The translations under genes and the position numbers were made by a program. 64,000 bases of DNA from Microthrixaceae bacterium (lineage in GTDB: Bacteria; Actinomycetota; Acidimicrobiia; Acidimicrobiales; Iamiaceae). The stretch's first letter is position 1, and each line of letters starts with the position of its first letter. Shown here one piece after another: positions 17,659-26,781 of the stretch. Under the pieces are notes generated by a model. It ran no database searches. It was not told where the DNA came from and was given only the letters and a program-made list of their open reading frames with translations. The stretch spans positions 62,001-126,000 of the forward strand of contig JADJDU010000010.1 of NCBI GenBank assembly GCA_016702505.1. Direction: 5' to 3'.

Positions 17659-18360
17659 ATGGACGACGCCGCCACCGACACCACTGACACCAAAGAACCT
17701 GAGGGGCAGGCCAGTCCGGTTGCCACCGACGAAACCGCCTCCGAGCCGGCGCGCACGGTTCCGTTGCGGATCACCGAGGATGCCCTGAGCCAGGTGATGA
17801 GCATCCTTGCAGCCGAGGACGACCCCGAGACCCTGGGGTTGAGGGTGGCGGTCAACGGAGTGCAGGGAGTCGAGTACTCCTATGACCTGTCCTTCGAGGA
17901 TCGAGCCTCGGCCACCGATGACGATCTGGTCTACAACCAGGGTGACTTGGTGGTGATGGTACCCCGCGACTCTGTCGACTCGCTGTGGGGGGCAACCCTC
18001 GACCTGCCGGCCGCCACCGGCCAGGGCGGGTTGGTCATCCGCAACCCAAATCGACCTGATCCGCTCGCGGGCATCGAGATCGAGCTGTCGGGGACGGTCG
18101 AAGAACGCATCGACCAGCTTCTGACCCAGCAGATCAATCCGGCCCTGGCAGCCCACGGCGGGTTTGCTTCGCTTCTCGAGGTGATCGACGGAACCCGTGC
18201 CGTGGTGATCATGGGTGGGGGATGTCAGGGGTGCGCCGTCAGCGCCATCACCCTGCGAGAAGGGATCGAGAAGTCGATCATGCAACACATACCCGAGATC
18301 ACCGAGGTGGTCGACGGCACTGATCACGCTGCGGGCGAGACGCCGTTCTACGCATCCTGA
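17659..18360 (+). CDS. NfuA-like Fe-S cluster carrier protein
   Basis: A 233-residue carrier that passes 4Fe-4S clusters to client enzymes. It combines an N-terminal A-type-like (degenerate HesB/IscA) domain (about 33-130) with a C-terminal NifU-like domain holding the cluster motif CQGC (C189 and C192) in GGGCQGCAVS. This two-domain order matches E. coli NfuA. A short acidic Thr-rich tail precedes the first domain. The ATG is 9 nt after TAGCCT. The window holds several Fe-S enzymes (MoaA, the molybdoenzyme complex) that could be clients. A strong hairpin follows the stop codon. Confidence 0.88.
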   Translation: MDDAATDTTDTKEPEGQASPVATDETASEPARTVPLRITEDALSQVMSILAAEDDPETLGLRVAVNGVQGVEYSYDLSFEDRASATDDDLVYNQGDLVVMVPRDSVDSLWGATLDLPAATGQGGLVIRNPNRPDPLAGIEIELSGTVEERIDQLLTQQINPALAAHGGFASLLEVIDGTRAVVIMGGGCQGCAVSAITLREGIEKSIMQHIPEITEVVDGTDHAAGETPFYAS

Positions 18361-18366
18361 TCGGTC

Positions 18367-18396
18367 GGGTCGGCCGACCCTGAGGCCGGCCGACCC
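18367..18396. terminator. Bidirectional hairpin terminator
   Basis: Perfect 9-bp stem (GGGTCGGCC at 18367-18375 with GGCCGACCC at 18388-18396) around a 12-nt loop, filling the short gap between the convergent nfuA-like and lipase genes. It lacks a T tract, as is common in high-GC actinobacteria. Confidence 0.7.
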
Positions 18397-18402
18397 ATTC
18401 GA

Positions 18403-19644
18403 TCACGGCAGGAGACAGTTGCCGACGGCGGGCAGGCCAGCGAAGCGGGCTGCCAGCCAGTCCATGGCTGGCAACTGCCCTTCGACCATGCCGGTCACGT
18501 GCTCGCCGGGCAGCGGGGCCCATGTAACCGTCGCACCCTTGTCGCACCAGGTGCGGCGTAGGTCAGCGGCCTGCTGGTAGGGCACCATCTCGTCGACGAG
18601 GCCGTGGTACTGGAACACTGGGGCGCTGGGCTTGGTCGAGCCGAGCTTGTTCTCGGCCAGCCGGGCCTGCCAGGCCGGGGCGACCAGGGGATCGCTGTTC
18701 ACGTAGTCGTTTCGGCTTGAGAACATGGTCTTGAAGATGGTGGCGATGCCGTCCACGTCGACCAGGCACAACTCGCCGGCTTCCTGCACGAGTTGCTGGC
18801 CCTTGGCGTTCAGGTAGTTCTCGAGGTTCAGCTCCGGGTAGGCGGCGTCGAGACCCAGCGATGCCATCAGGGCCAGGCCGACCATGGGACCACCTTCTAC
18901 GAAATTGGCCACTGCGGTCAGGTCGCCGGGGATACCTCCGGCGGCAGTGCCCTTGATCTTCAGTTCCGGGGCGTAGCTACCGGCCAGCTCGGCAGCCCAA
19001 CCGGCTGCGCCTCCGCCCTGGGAGTAGCCCATGAGGCCGACGGGTGTGTTGGCCGACAGGCCGGTTCCGGGGAGCCGGATGGCGGCACGGGCCATATCCA
19101 GGAGGGCTCTACCCTCGGATCGGCCGACCACGTAGGTGTGCAGGCCCGGGGTGCCGAGGCCTTCGTAGTCGCTGATGGCCACGGCCCATCCTCGGCTGAG
19201 GGCGGCCTGCACGAACAGGCCCTCGTAGTCGGCACCCTGGGAGAGGGTGTAGGAGGGGGCGCACTGGTCACCGATGCCGCGGGTGCCGACACCCATCGAC
19301 ACGAGCGGACGGGATCCTAGGCCGAGCCAGGGCGTGGTCGGTACCAGCACTGTGCCCGAAACGGCGTTGGCCTGGCCCATGGCGTTGGTGGAGCGGTAGA
19401 GCACCTGCTTGGCGTTCACCCCTGGGGCTGGGGTGTGGCCGACGGGGTCCAGCGTGAAGACGCTCGAACGCGACCGGATGACGTCACCGGGCTGACCCGA
19501 CAGCGATGTCGGCGGCGTGTAGAACGCGTCCTGGTTGGGCAGCGGTGGGTCACACGCGGTGAGGCTGAAGGCGGCCATCGAGATGGCGGCAAGGGCGGCG
19601 AGCTTGGCGAACGGGGCTCGCCGCGAGAAGGGACGTACCGGCAC
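18403..19644 (-). CDS. Secreted lipase/esterase lipoprotein (LIP family)
   Basis: Alpha/beta-hydrolase of the secretory-lipase family, about 413 residues. It has a signal peptide ending in lipobox SLTAC, then the nucleophile elbow GYSQGG, an FQYHGLVDEMVPYQQA segment carrying the likely catalytic Asp, and the likely catalytic His in GEHVTGM. The GTG at 19644 is preferred because GGAGGA stands 5 nt upstream and the signal peptide then has normal length; an upstream ATG at 19674 lies before this site. Expected at the outer membrane face or released, hydrolysing acylglycerols or related esters. A perfect palindrome lies about 50-70 nt upstream. Confidence 0.85.
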   Translation of the reverse strand: MPVRPFSRRAPFAKLAALAAISMAAFSLTACDPPLPNQDAFYTPPTSLSGQPGDVIRSRSSVFTLDPVGHTPAPGVNAKQVLYRSTNAMGQANAVSGTVLVPTTPWLGLGSRPLVSMGVGTRGIGDQCAPSYTLSQGADYEGLFVQAALSRGWAVAISDYEGLGTPGLHTYVVGRSEGRALLDMARAAIRLPGTGLSANTPVGLMGYSQGGGAAGWAAELAGSYAPELKIKGTAAGGIPGDLTAVANFVEGGPMVGLALMASLGLDAAYPELNLENYLNAKGQQLVQEAGELCLVDVDGIATIFKTMFSSRNDYVNSDPLVAPAWQARLAENKLGSTKPSAPVFQYHGLVDEMVPYQQAADLRRTWCDKGATVTWAPLPGEHVTGMVEGQLPAMDWLAARFAGLPAVGNCLLP

Positions 19645-19696
19645 CGGTTCCTCCGGAGGTTGGGGTGGGAACAAACAATGGCTGTGGAACGAGGCT

Positions 19697-19714
19697 GGTT
19701 ACCGCGTGGTAACC
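19697..19714. promoter_or_regulatory. Palindromic operator candidate upstream of the lipase gene
   Basis: GGTTACC-GCGT-GGTAACC is a perfect inverted repeat with 7-bp arms in the 168-bp gap between dxs (downstream end) and the lipase gene (start 19644). It suits a dimeric repressor such as a TetR or GntR protein. No regulator gene is adjacent. Inferred from symmetry and position. Confidence 0.45.
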
Positions 19715-19812
19715 ATCACGTGCCCATCGTCACGTTGCGTGTGCCTTCTGTCAACCAGTTTCCCCAGGGCGTTCGGGTGAGCGAAACGTGAGGATCGGGC
19801 TGGGTCGGTAGC

Positions 19813-21717
19813 TCAGCGGTGGAGGCTGGCGCGCACCGACGCTGCGATCCCCTGGGCGTCCAAGCCGAGGCTGGCCAGGATGGCGTCTGGCTTGCCCTGA
19901 GCGATGTAGGCCGTGGGAATGCCCAGGATCGTCACCCGCGGCTCAGAGTCCTGATCTCGGCATCGGTCAGCCAACTCACGGGCGATCGACGAACCGATCC
20001 CCCCGTCACGCAGCCCATCCTCGGCCGTGACCACGTGAGAGAAGGTGGCGGCGTGATCGAGCATCATGGTGTCCAGTGGTTTGACCACCCGTGGGTCCCA
20101 CACGCTTGCCTCGATTCCTTCGGTGGCCAGCAACTCGGCGGCGGCGAGGCAGGTCCCGAGCATCTTGCCCACTCCGATGAGGCAGACGTCTCCGCCGTCG
20201 CGGGCTTTGCGCGCCGACAAGCCATGGCCGACCTCGTCGTCGGGGACCTCTCTCGCCGAAGTCTTGGGCCACCGCAGGGCTACCGGCCCCGAACACAGGT
20301 CGAGCGCGTCGTTGAGCATCACCTGAAGCTCCTGGTAGGACGACGGGGCGAACACCGTCATCCCCGGAACCTTGGAAAGGAGCACCAGGTCGAGCACGCC
20401 GTGGTGGGACGGGCCGTCGTCGCCGGTGATGCCGGCGCGGTCCAGGCAGAACACCACCGGCAGGCCGTGGAGTCCCACGTCGAGGTTGGCCTGGTCGAAG
20501 GCCCGGCTGAGGAAGGTGGAGTACAGGGCGACGACCGGCCGGAGCCCGCCCATGGCCATGCCTGCCGCCGCAGTGACCGCGTGCTGTTCGGCGATGCCGA
20601 CGTCCACGAAACGGTCCGGGAATCTCTCCTCGAAGGGCAACAGCCCGGTAGAGCCGGGCATTGCCGCGGTGATGGCCACCAATTCGGGACGGGCCTCGCC
20701 CTGCTTGACGATGGCCTCGGTGAATGCCGTGGTGTAGCTCGGAGCCCCGCCGGTGGCGGGCTGCGGACCGATCTCGGGGTTGAAGGCCGAGGTGTCGTGG
20801 AGGCACTTCTCCTCGTCTTGTTCGGCGGGCGGGTAGCCCTTGCCCTTGGTGGTGAGTACGTGCACCACCACCGGACCGTCGAACTCGGCGGCGTTGCGCA
20901 GCGCCTCTTCCAACAGTTCGATGTCGTGACCATCGAAGGGGCCGCTGTAGCGAACCCCCAACGTCTCGAAGAAGATCGGCGGTTCCAGCATCTCTCGCAG
21001 CCCGGCCCGAGCCCCAGACAGACCCCAGGCCAGGTGCTGACCGATGCCGGGCACCTGGCGCACCATCTCCTCGGCCCGGCGTCGCTGCCGCACGTAGCGA
21101 GGATCGAGGCGCAGCCGCGACACCGACGAGGTGAGGCGCCCGACGGTCGGTGCGTACGATCGCCCGTTGTCGTTGAGAATGATGATCGCCTTGCGGCCGC
21201 AGTGCCCCAGGTTGTTCAAGGCCTCGTAGGCCATGCCCCCGGTGAGGGCACCGTCACCGATCACGGCCACGACCTCCCGGCGGTCTGGGGCCGGCTCACC
21301 GCGCCTCAGGGCCTCGTCGTGTCGCAGATCCTCGGCCATGGCCAGGCCGTGGGCGTAGGACAACACCGTGGACGCATGGCTGTTCTCGATGAAATCGTGC
21401 TCGGATTCGGAGCGACTGGGATAGCCAGACAACCCGCCCGGACGTCGCAACTCGTCGAACTGGCCCCGTCGGCCCGTGACCAACTTGTGTACGTACGCCT
21501 GGTGGCCGGTATCCCACAGGATGCGGTCGTGGGGGGATTGGAACACCCGGTGCAGGGCCAAGGTGAGCTCGACCACCCCCAGGTTCGACCCCAGGTGGCC
21601 AGCGTTTCGGGCGACCGTGTCCACGATCACGCTACGGATCTCTTGGGCCAGGACCGCGAGCTGAGGAGCCGTGAGCGGCCGTAGATCGGCGGGCGAGGAG
21701 ATGGAATCGAGCAGCAT
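19813..21717 (-). CDS. dxs: 1-Deoxy-D-xylulose-5-phosphate synthase
   Basis: Thiamine-diphosphate enzyme that condenses pyruvate and glyceraldehyde 3-phosphate in the first step of the MEP isoprenoid pathway. It shows the N-terminal DXS pattern (NAGHLGSNLGVVELTLALH, WDTGHQAYVHK), the ThDP motif GDGALTGGMAYEALNN, the transketolase middle domain (FPDRFVDVGIAEQHAVTAAAGMA) and a C-terminal domain. About 634 residues, normal size. I chose ATG 21717 because the family begins with MLL-x-I; a TTG at 21750 is possible. A TAGCGT box lies just upstream (21750-21755). Divergent from the cyclase gene. UppP at 33.4 kb acts later on the isoprenoid carrier. Confidence 0.93.
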   Translation of the reverse strand: MLLDSISSPADLRPLTAPQLAVLAQEIRSVIVDTVARNAGHLGSNLGVVELTLALHRVFQSPHDRILWDTGHQAYVHKLVTGRRGQFDELRRPGGLSGYPSRSESEHDFIENSHASTVLSYAHGLAMAEDLRHDEALRRGEPAPDRREVVAVIGDGALTGGMAYEALNNLGHCGRKAIIILNDNGRSYAPTVGRLTSSVSRLRLDPRYVRQRRRAEEMVRQVPGIGQHLAWGLSGARAGLREMLEPPIFFETLGVRYSGPFDGHDIELLEEALRNAAEFDGPVVVHVLTTKGKGYPPAEQDEEKCLHDTSAFNPEIGPQPATGGAPSYTTAFTEAIVKQGEARPELVAITAAMPGSTGLLPFEERFPDRFVDVGIAEQHAVTAAAGMAMGGLRPVVALYSTFLSRAFDQANLDVGLHGLPVVFCLDRAGITGDDGPSHHGVLDLVLLSKVPGMTVFAPSSYQELQVMLNDALDLCSGPVALRWPKTSAREVPDDEVGHGLSARKARDGGDVCLIGVGKMLGTCLAAAELLATEGIEASVWDPRVVKPLDTMMLDHAATFSHVVTAEDGLRDGGIGSSIARELADRCRDQDSEPRVTILGIPTAYIAQGKPDAILASLGLDAQGIAASVRASLHR

Positions 21718-21813
21718 CGAGATGAGGGTGGCGAGGGTGGCCGGGATCAACGCTACCGCCCGACGGGTGGCGAGCCAGATCGACCTCGCAGTTGGACCGA
21801 CCCACTACCTACC

Positions 21814-22659
21814 ATGGGCCGGGTGGAACCCGTCGAACGGGCCCGGACAGCCGGAGCGCAGGCCCGGGTGGTAGGGCAGAGCGCGGTGGCGTCGATCCGA
21901 CGGTCGGCGTCTGAGCGGCTGGCCGAGCTGATCCGCAGCGATCCGGAGTGGGCAGCCCAGGCCGCCGAGTTCGGACTGATCGACCGCACCTGGCTCGACG
22001 ACCCGACCGGCCGCCCGTTTCGCACCGCACCCCCCGCCGAGGTGATGGAACGGTTTCTGGCCCGCATGGCCGAGCGTCGCCCATCGGTCCTGGCCTCAAT
22101 GGGTCTCAACGCCGTGCAGGTGCTGTCCATGGTGGGAGCTCCCGCCGATGAGGACACCACGCCCAGCGAGGTCACGGTGATGTTCACCGACCTCGAGGGA
22201 TTCACCCGCTTCACCGCCGACAACGGTGACGAGGCGGCCGTGGCCCTCGTGGCCGAACACCAACGCCAGGTCGGCCCCATCATCCGGAGCCGAGGGGGCC
22301 GGGTGGTCAAACGCCTGGGTGATGGGTTGATGATGGTCTTCCCCGCCCCCGAGGCCGCCGTCCTCGCCGGTCTGGAACTGGTCGATACAGTCGAGGTTCC
22401 GCTGAGGCTCCGGGCCGGCATTCACCTGGGCGAGGCCGTGGTCACCCACGACGACATCTTGGGCCACGCCGTGAACGTGGCGGCCCGCATCACCGAAGAA
22501 GCCCCACCAGGGGTGGTGCTCACCTCAGTAGAGGTTCGGGCCGCGGTGAGCAGAGAGGCAGACGGCGTGCTGCGCGGCGTCACCTTCGGTCGGGCCCGAC
22601 GACACAAGCTGAAGGGCCTGGAGCCGATGAGCCTGTGCCGAGTCGAGTACGACCGGTGA
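21814..22659 (+). CDS. Class III nucleotidyl cyclase
   Basis: Soluble 281-residue protein with a C-terminal class III cyclase domain (about 115-280) that would make cAMP. Metal-binding Asp residues are in FTDLEGFT and RLGDGLMMVF, the adenine-specific Lys precedes RLGD, and the second specificity residue Asp plus the transition-state Asn/Arg are in DILGHAVNVAARI. All key residues appear present. The N-terminal 110 residues are helical (ASERLAELIRSDPEWAAQAAEFGLIDRTW) and resemble the short adenylate-cyclase regulatory domain seen in mycobacterial cyclases. No membrane segment. It overlaps the next gene by GTGA, indicating coupled translation. Confidence 0.85.
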   Translation: MGRVEPVERARTAGAQARVVGQSAVASIRRSASERLAELIRSDPEWAAQAAEFGLIDRTWLDDPTGRPFRTAPPAEVMERFLARMAERRPSVLASMGLNAVQVLSMVGAPADEDTTPSEVTVMFTDLEGFTRFTADNGDEAAVALVAEHQRQVGPIIRSRGGRVVKRLGDGLMMVFPAPEAAVLAGLELVDTVEVPLRLRAGIHLGEAVVTHDDILGHAVNVAARITEEAPPGVVLTSVEVRAAVSREADGVLRGVTFGRARRHKLKGLEPMSLCRVEYDR

Positions 22660-23714
22660 CGGTCGCGCCTCTGGGCGCCCGGCGCGACCGGCTGCTGGAG
22701 ACGATCGAAATGCAACGGGCCGGCTGTGAGGTGGCGGGCTCCCCGCTCTACTCGAGGATCTTGAGCGCGCTGGCCACCGATGTGATGGCGGGTGGACCAG
22801 CCTGGACCCTTCTTCACCCCTACGCCACCTCTCCGGTGGGCGATGCGGTGCTGTTGCGCCTGCTGGCGGGGGTGCATCGTCTGGTTCTGGAAGGTGACGC
22901 CCCAGACCTGGCCGCGCACTACCCCTCGGTCGGAGGTCGAGACGGTCGAGGGCTGGAAACCACCTTCCTGTCACTTGTGGAGGAGCGGGCCGATCTGCTC
23001 GGTGCCGATCTCCGAGGTGGCGTCCAGACCAACGAGGCGGGACGAAGCGCGGCTCTGCTGGCTGGCTTCTTGGCGTTGGCATCGGAGAAGCACCCGTTAC
23101 GGATCCTCGAGGTCGGTGCCAGCGCCGGGCTCAACTTGTTGTTCGACCGGTTCCGCTACGAACAGGACGCATGGAACTGGGGTCCGATCGACAGCGCTCT
23201 GGTGATCCGAGCGCCCTTCTACGGGCACCCGCCGATCATCGGTCCCGACCTGTCGATCGTGGAACGTCGAGGCTGCGATGTGGACCCGATAGACCCGACC
23301 ACAGCGATCGGTCGGACACGGCTCAGGTCCTTCGTGTGGCCCGATCAGCTCCATCGTCGAGACCGACTCGACGACGCTCTGGGGGTCGCAGGCAACGAGG
23401 CTCCCTCCGTAGACCGGGCCTGCGCCGTCGAGTGGGCTCGCGACCAACTGGCCGGACCGGTCTCGGGGGTCACGACCGTCCTGTTCCACACCATCTTCTT
23501 CCAGTACCTGAGCCCCGACGACCAGCGTTCGTTACTGGCCACCATCGAGTCGGCGGCGCGGCAGGCCGACGAATCGGCTCCATTGGTGTGGCTGAGGATG
23601 GAGCCGGGGGGTGATCAGGCTGAGGTCCGGCTCACCCGTTGGCCGGGTGGTTCCACCCGGCGCATGGCCCGCAGTGCGTACCACGGCCCGCCGGTGGCCC
23701 TCGACGTGCAGTGA
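22656..23714 (+). CDS. DUF2332 family protein
   Basis: A 352-residue member of the actinobacterial DUF2332 family, function unknown. Conserved features include the helical start with SPLYSRILSALATDVMAGG, the block LRLLAGVHRLVLEGDAPDLAAHYPSVGG, and a Rossmann-like ILEVGASAGLNLLFDRFRYE that resembles a methyltransferase motif I. It may therefore be a distant SAM-dependent enzyme, which is inference. GTG start within the GTGA overlap with the cyclase gene, so the two are co-transcribed and translationally coupled. It ends 2 nt from the convergent PAP2 gene. Confidence 0.82.
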   Translation: MTVAPLGARRDRLLETIEMQRAGCEVAGSPLYSRILSALATDVMAGGPAWTLLHPYATSPVGDAVLLRLLAGVHRLVLEGDAPDLAAHYPSVGGRDGRGLETTFLSLVEERADLLGADLRGGVQTNEAGRSAALLAGFLALASEKHPLRILEVGASAGLNLLFDRFRYEQDAWNWGPIDSALVIRAPFYGHPPIIGPDLSIVERRGCDVDPIDPTTAIGRTRLRSFVWPDQLHRRDRLDDALGVAGNEAPSVDRACAVEWARDQLAGPVSGVTTVLFHTIFFQYLSPDDQRSLLATIESAARQADESAPLVWLRMEPGGDQAEVRLTRWPGGSTRRMARSAYHGPPVALDVQ

Positions 23715-23716
23715 CG

Positions 23717-24622
23717 TCAGGTCGTCCGCACCGATGTCTCCCCGAGGTCGATCGCCTCAGGTGCCCGGTTGCGGGCATCGGAGCGACGTTGGACCTCGCG
23801 GGCCACGCCTAGCCCGCCCAACAGAACCAGGCCACCCACGAGCGCATCGAGCCAGTAGTGGTTCCCGGTGATCAGGATGCAAAAGAGGGTGGCGGCCGGA
23901 TACGCGAACACCCACCAAGAGCGCCGAGGCAACGGCACCGGTGGCTGCCCGGCGTCTCGGGCCCGAGCGGCAGCCATCGACCGCAGGACCATCACCATGG
24001 TCACCGCGCACCAACTCGACCAGCCGAAGTGAAGGCTGGGCATGGCCGCGTACTGGTTGGACACCACCGACATCCCCCCCTCACCGAACTTCCAGATCCC
24101 GCCCCACAAGTCGATCGTGTCCACGATGCCGTAGCCGTGACAACCCTGCACCTGGCCCTTGCAGCCGCCGTAGATGGAGTTGGCGTCCAACAGTCGAGGC
24201 GGCATGAGGGTGTACGCGGCGAAGCCGACCAGGGCCAGCAGCGTGGTGGCGGCCAGAGCAGTCCGGGCGAAGACGTAGACGCGGGGGGCCTTGAAGAACG
24301 CGAACAGCAGCACCCCCATGGTCACGGCGAAGTGGGCGGTGCCGTAGAAGATGTTCCAGCCCCGGATGAACCCGTCGTTGGGCAGGTCCAGGTACCACTG
24401 CTGCAGGCGCGGCTCGAACCACAGCCCCAGGGCCTCCTCGAGCTTGATCACGCCCCGAGCGTGGCGGAAGGCAATGGTGCGGGACTCTGCCCCCGCGCCG
24501 AACGTGCTCCGCACCAACGAGTAGAGCAGGTAGAAGGTGCCGGCGATCAGCACCTCCTTCCACCACTTGAGTTCAGGTTCTGGCCGGGCGGTTGGGACCA
24601 CCTCGGTCTGGACGATGGTCAT
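23717..24622 (-). CDS. PAP2-family membrane phosphatase/phosphotransferase (PAP2_3)
   Basis: Polytopic membrane protein of about 302 residues in the PAP2_3 branch, which contains inositolphosphotransferase-like and related lipid enzymes. Catalytic motifs are MPSLHFGWS and HYWLDALVGG, with the two His residues of the PAP2 mechanism; the upstream Arg is in the AYTLMPPRL region. The extracytoplasmic loop has a Cys pair (GGCKGQVQGC). ATG at 24622 gives a tidy N-terminus; an ATG at 24706 would overlap the upstream gene by 47 nt with a Pro-rich tail. It sits after a flippase-like gene, suggesting a lipid or glycolipid pathway. Confidence 0.8.
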   Translation of the reverse strand: MTIVQTEVVPTARPEPELKWWKEVLIAGTFYLLYSLVRSTFGAGAESRTIAFRHARGVIKLEEALGLWFEPRLQQWYLDLPNDGFIRGWNIFYGTAHFAVTMGVLLFAFFKAPRVYVFARTALAATTLLALVGFAAYTLMPPRLLDANSIYGGCKGQVQGCHGYGIVDTIDLWGGIWKFGEGGMSVVSNQYAAMPSLHFGWSSWCAVTMVMVLRSMAAARARDAGQPPVPLPRRSWWVFAYPAATLFCILITGNHYWLDALVGGLVLLGGLGVAREVQRRSDARNRAPEAIDLGETSVRTT

Positions 24623-24659
24623 CAGGGCGGTCAGGCGGCGTGGTGGTCTGGTGGTGGGA

Positions 24660-25631
24660 TCAGGTGGCGGTGGGGGTGCGCTGGCCGACGGCGAACGCGG
24701 GTGCACCCAGAAGGCTAACCACCAGGTTGAGCAGGTAGAGGAGAAGCCCGAGAGCCACGGCTTGGGATCGGGGTACGCCGAGGGGGTGGAGGAACAGCGC
24801 GAACAGGCCTTCTCGGACGCCCAGTCCGGAGATCGAGATCGGTATCACCTGGGCGATCAGCACCGCGGGCACGAAGGCGAGCAGGGCGGTTGGCCCCACG
24901 CCAGCTGGTAGCCCCAGGGCGCGGGCGGCCATGAGGGCGGCGCCGATGATCACCAGTTGGTAGACGAAACCGGTGGCCAGGATGCGAGCCGTTGCCCAAG
25001 GGTCGCGGGCCAGGTGTTGGATGCCGAAACGGGTGGCCCCGGTGAAGCGACGCCAGCCTTCGTTGTGTTCGAGGCGGGCTTCCAAGCCTTTGCCCGATCG
25101 GGCGGTGAGGGCCAGCACCGCGGCCAACAGGACGAGGGTTCCGGCCGCGGTGGCGAAGGCAATGGTGGAGGCCCGGCCGAGATCACGCAGGCCGGGGTTC
25201 ACCGCCAGACCGGTGAGGGTGATGACCGGGAGCACGAGCCAGCCGGTGAGTCTTTCCAGGACCACCGAAGCAAACGTGGTGGGGGCTTCGCCGTTTTCCC
25301 GGCTCAGCCGAGCCACGCGTAAGGCGTCGCCTCCGATGGTGCTGGGCAGGACGTTGCCCATGAACTGGCCGGCCAGGTACAGCGACAGGAGGCGTCGAAA
25401 CGGTGGGTGCTGGCCCAGGGCATCGAGTACCGCACCCCAGCGCACTGCAGACAGCACCACGCCTCCGAAGGTGAGCAGCAGGGCGCCCGTGAGCCAGGCC
25501 AGCGTTCCGGCGGTGGGGTCGGGGATGGCCTGGGACCAGTTGGCCCCGATCTTGGTCACCAGGACCCACAACAGCGCCGCGCTGACCACCAGTCGTGCCG
25601 CCAGCACGAGCTGTGGTCTGGTGAAGTGCAC
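24660..25631 (-). CDS. Flippase-like membrane protein (LPG synthase TM domain, UPF0104)
   Basis: A 323-residue integral membrane protein with about eight segments of the lysylphosphatidylglycerol-synthase transmembrane family. Family signs are the opening LVVSAALLWVLVTKIG, the segment YLAGQFMGNVLPSTIGGDALRVARL, which is the most conserved part, and the C-terminal ISGLGVREGLFALFL. Members are thought to move lipids or lipid-linked sugars across the membrane. No aminoacyltransferase domain is attached. GTG start at 25631. Upstream of and on the same strand as the PAP2 gene. Confidence 0.85.
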   Translation of the reverse strand: MHFTRPQLVLAARLVVSAALLWVLVTKIGANWSQAIPDPTAGTLAWLTGALLLTFGGVVLSAVRWGAVLDALGQHPPFRRLLSLYLAGQFMGNVLPSTIGGDALRVARLSRENGEAPTTFASVVLERLTGWLVLPVITLTGLAVNPGLRDLGRASTIAFATAAGTLVLLAAVLALTARSGKGLEARLEHNEGWRRFTGATRFGIQHLARDPWATARILATGFVYQLVIIGAALMAARALGLPAGVGPTALLAFVPAVLIAQVIPISISGLGVREGLFALFLHPLGVPRSQAVALGLLLYLLNLVVSLLGAPAFAVGQRTPTAT

Positions 25632-25744
25632 GCGTCGGCCCCTGAACCCGAGTCTGATAGCGGTGACGAGTGTACCCGCGGCCCCTCTGCGGCCTTGTCG
25701 GCCCTAGGATCTGCGCCATCGGTCCGATGTTGGAGGGAACCGCC

Positions 25745-26749
25745 ATGACTGCACCGTCTCGTATCGCTCGCCATCATCGACGCCGGGTCCTGCTCGCCGG
25801 TCCGGCATTGTGCACGGCGCTGGTGTTGGGTGGATGTGGCGTCTCCGCCGATTCCGACCCGGCAACGCTGGCGGCCGGACCCGCTGCCAACTCGGTAGAG
25901 GCAACCTCGACAACGGCGGCCGAGAGCCAGGTCACCGAGCAGGTCACCGACTCGCCGGATCAGGGTGCGCTGGCCCGCGCGGCCGAGGCCACCGCCGAGG
26001 TCACCTCCATGAAGATGGCCGCTTCGGTTTCGATCACGGGTCAGCCCGAGGGCGACGTCACGGTGATGAGCTTCGAGGGTGCGGTAGACACCGTCGCCGG
26101 TCGCGCCCACTTCAACATGGACCTCGGCGACCTGATGGGAATGCTGGGCCAGGCCATGGGCGAGGACGTGGCCGGCTCGGGGCAGATGGAGCTGATCGTC
26201 GACGGCGACACCGTCTACCTGCGATCGGACCTCCTGTCGTCGTTCTCAGGGGGCAAGCCGTGGATCGCGATCACCGGGGAGTCCATGACCGAAGGCGGAG
26301 CCTTCGGTCTCGGAGACATGGTCACCGGTACCGGTGGACCGGATTCGTTCATGGCGATGCTCGAGGCCATCGATGCCGAGGTGGAGACCGTCGGGCGCGA
26401 ACAGGTGCGAGGGGTGGACACGAACCACGTCCGTGCGGTGCTCGACCTGGACGCGATCCTCGCCGAAGCCGATGAGTCCATGGCGGCCGACCTGCGTGAC
26501 AGCCTGGCCGAGATGGGGGCCACCGGGTCGCTCGGCACCCTCCCGATCGATGCCTGGATCGGAGACGACGACGTGGTTCGCAAGGTGGTAGTCGAGGTCG
26601 ACCTGGCTGGGCTCGGGGGAGTGGAGGGCCTCGAACAGGGCACTCTGGTGATCAGCTTCGAGTTGTTCGACCTGGGTCAGCCGGTGGACATCACGCTTCC
26701 CGACCCTGCTGAGGTGGGCACCATGGAAGGCATGATGTCGGGGTTCTGA
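25745..26749 (+). CDS. Lipoprotein, LppX/LprG-like
   Basis: Exported lipoprotein of 334 residues with basic N-terminus, hydrophobic core and lipobox LGGC. After a Ser/Thr/Ala-rich linker, the mature part has repeated beta-strand patterns (MKMAASVSITGQPEGDVTVMSFEGAVD, ELIVDGDTVYLRSDLLSSF, IDAWIGDDDVVRKVVVEVDL) that resemble the LppX/LprG/LpqN-like fold used by mycobacteria to carry lipids. That link is by pattern only. A clear ribosome binding site (GGAGGGAA) precedes the ATG, and TAGGAT lies about 36 nt upstream. A short repeat-derived motif follows directly after the stop codon. Confidence 0.75.
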   Translation: MTAPSRIARHHRRRVLLAGPALCTALVLGGCGVSADSDPATLAAGPAANSVEATSTTAAESQVTEQVTDSPDQGALARAAEATAEVTSMKMAASVSITGQPEGDVTVMSFEGAVDTVAGRAHFNMDLGDLMGMLGQAMGEDVAGSGQMELIVDGDTVYLRSDLLSSFSGGKPWIAITGESMTEGGAFGLGDMVTGTGGPDSFMAMLEAIDAEVETVGREQVRGVDTNHVRAVLDLDAILAEADESMAADLRDSLAEMGATGSLGTLPIDAWIGDDDVVRKVVVEVDLAGLGGVEGLEQGTLVISFELFDLGQPVDITLPDPAEVGTMEGMMSGF

Positions 26750-26750
26750 C

Positions 26751-26772
26751 CTAAGTGTCCTGGCGGATAGGT
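26751..26772 (-). repeat. Fragment of the intergenic repeat (terminal motif only)
   Basis: These 22 bases match the 3' end of the repeat copy at 35189-35280 (reverse complement) at 19 of 22 positions. They lie immediately after the lipoprotein stop codon. No core of the repeat accompanies them, so this is a solitary terminal module or a remnant. Confidence 0.45.
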
Positions 26773-26781
26773 GAACAGCGG

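Noticed and set aside
19803..19823. tRNA-like string GGTCGGTAGCTCAGCGGTGG
   Set aside because: It resembles the 5' part of a tRNA, but no anticodon or T arm follows and it overlaps the end of dxs.
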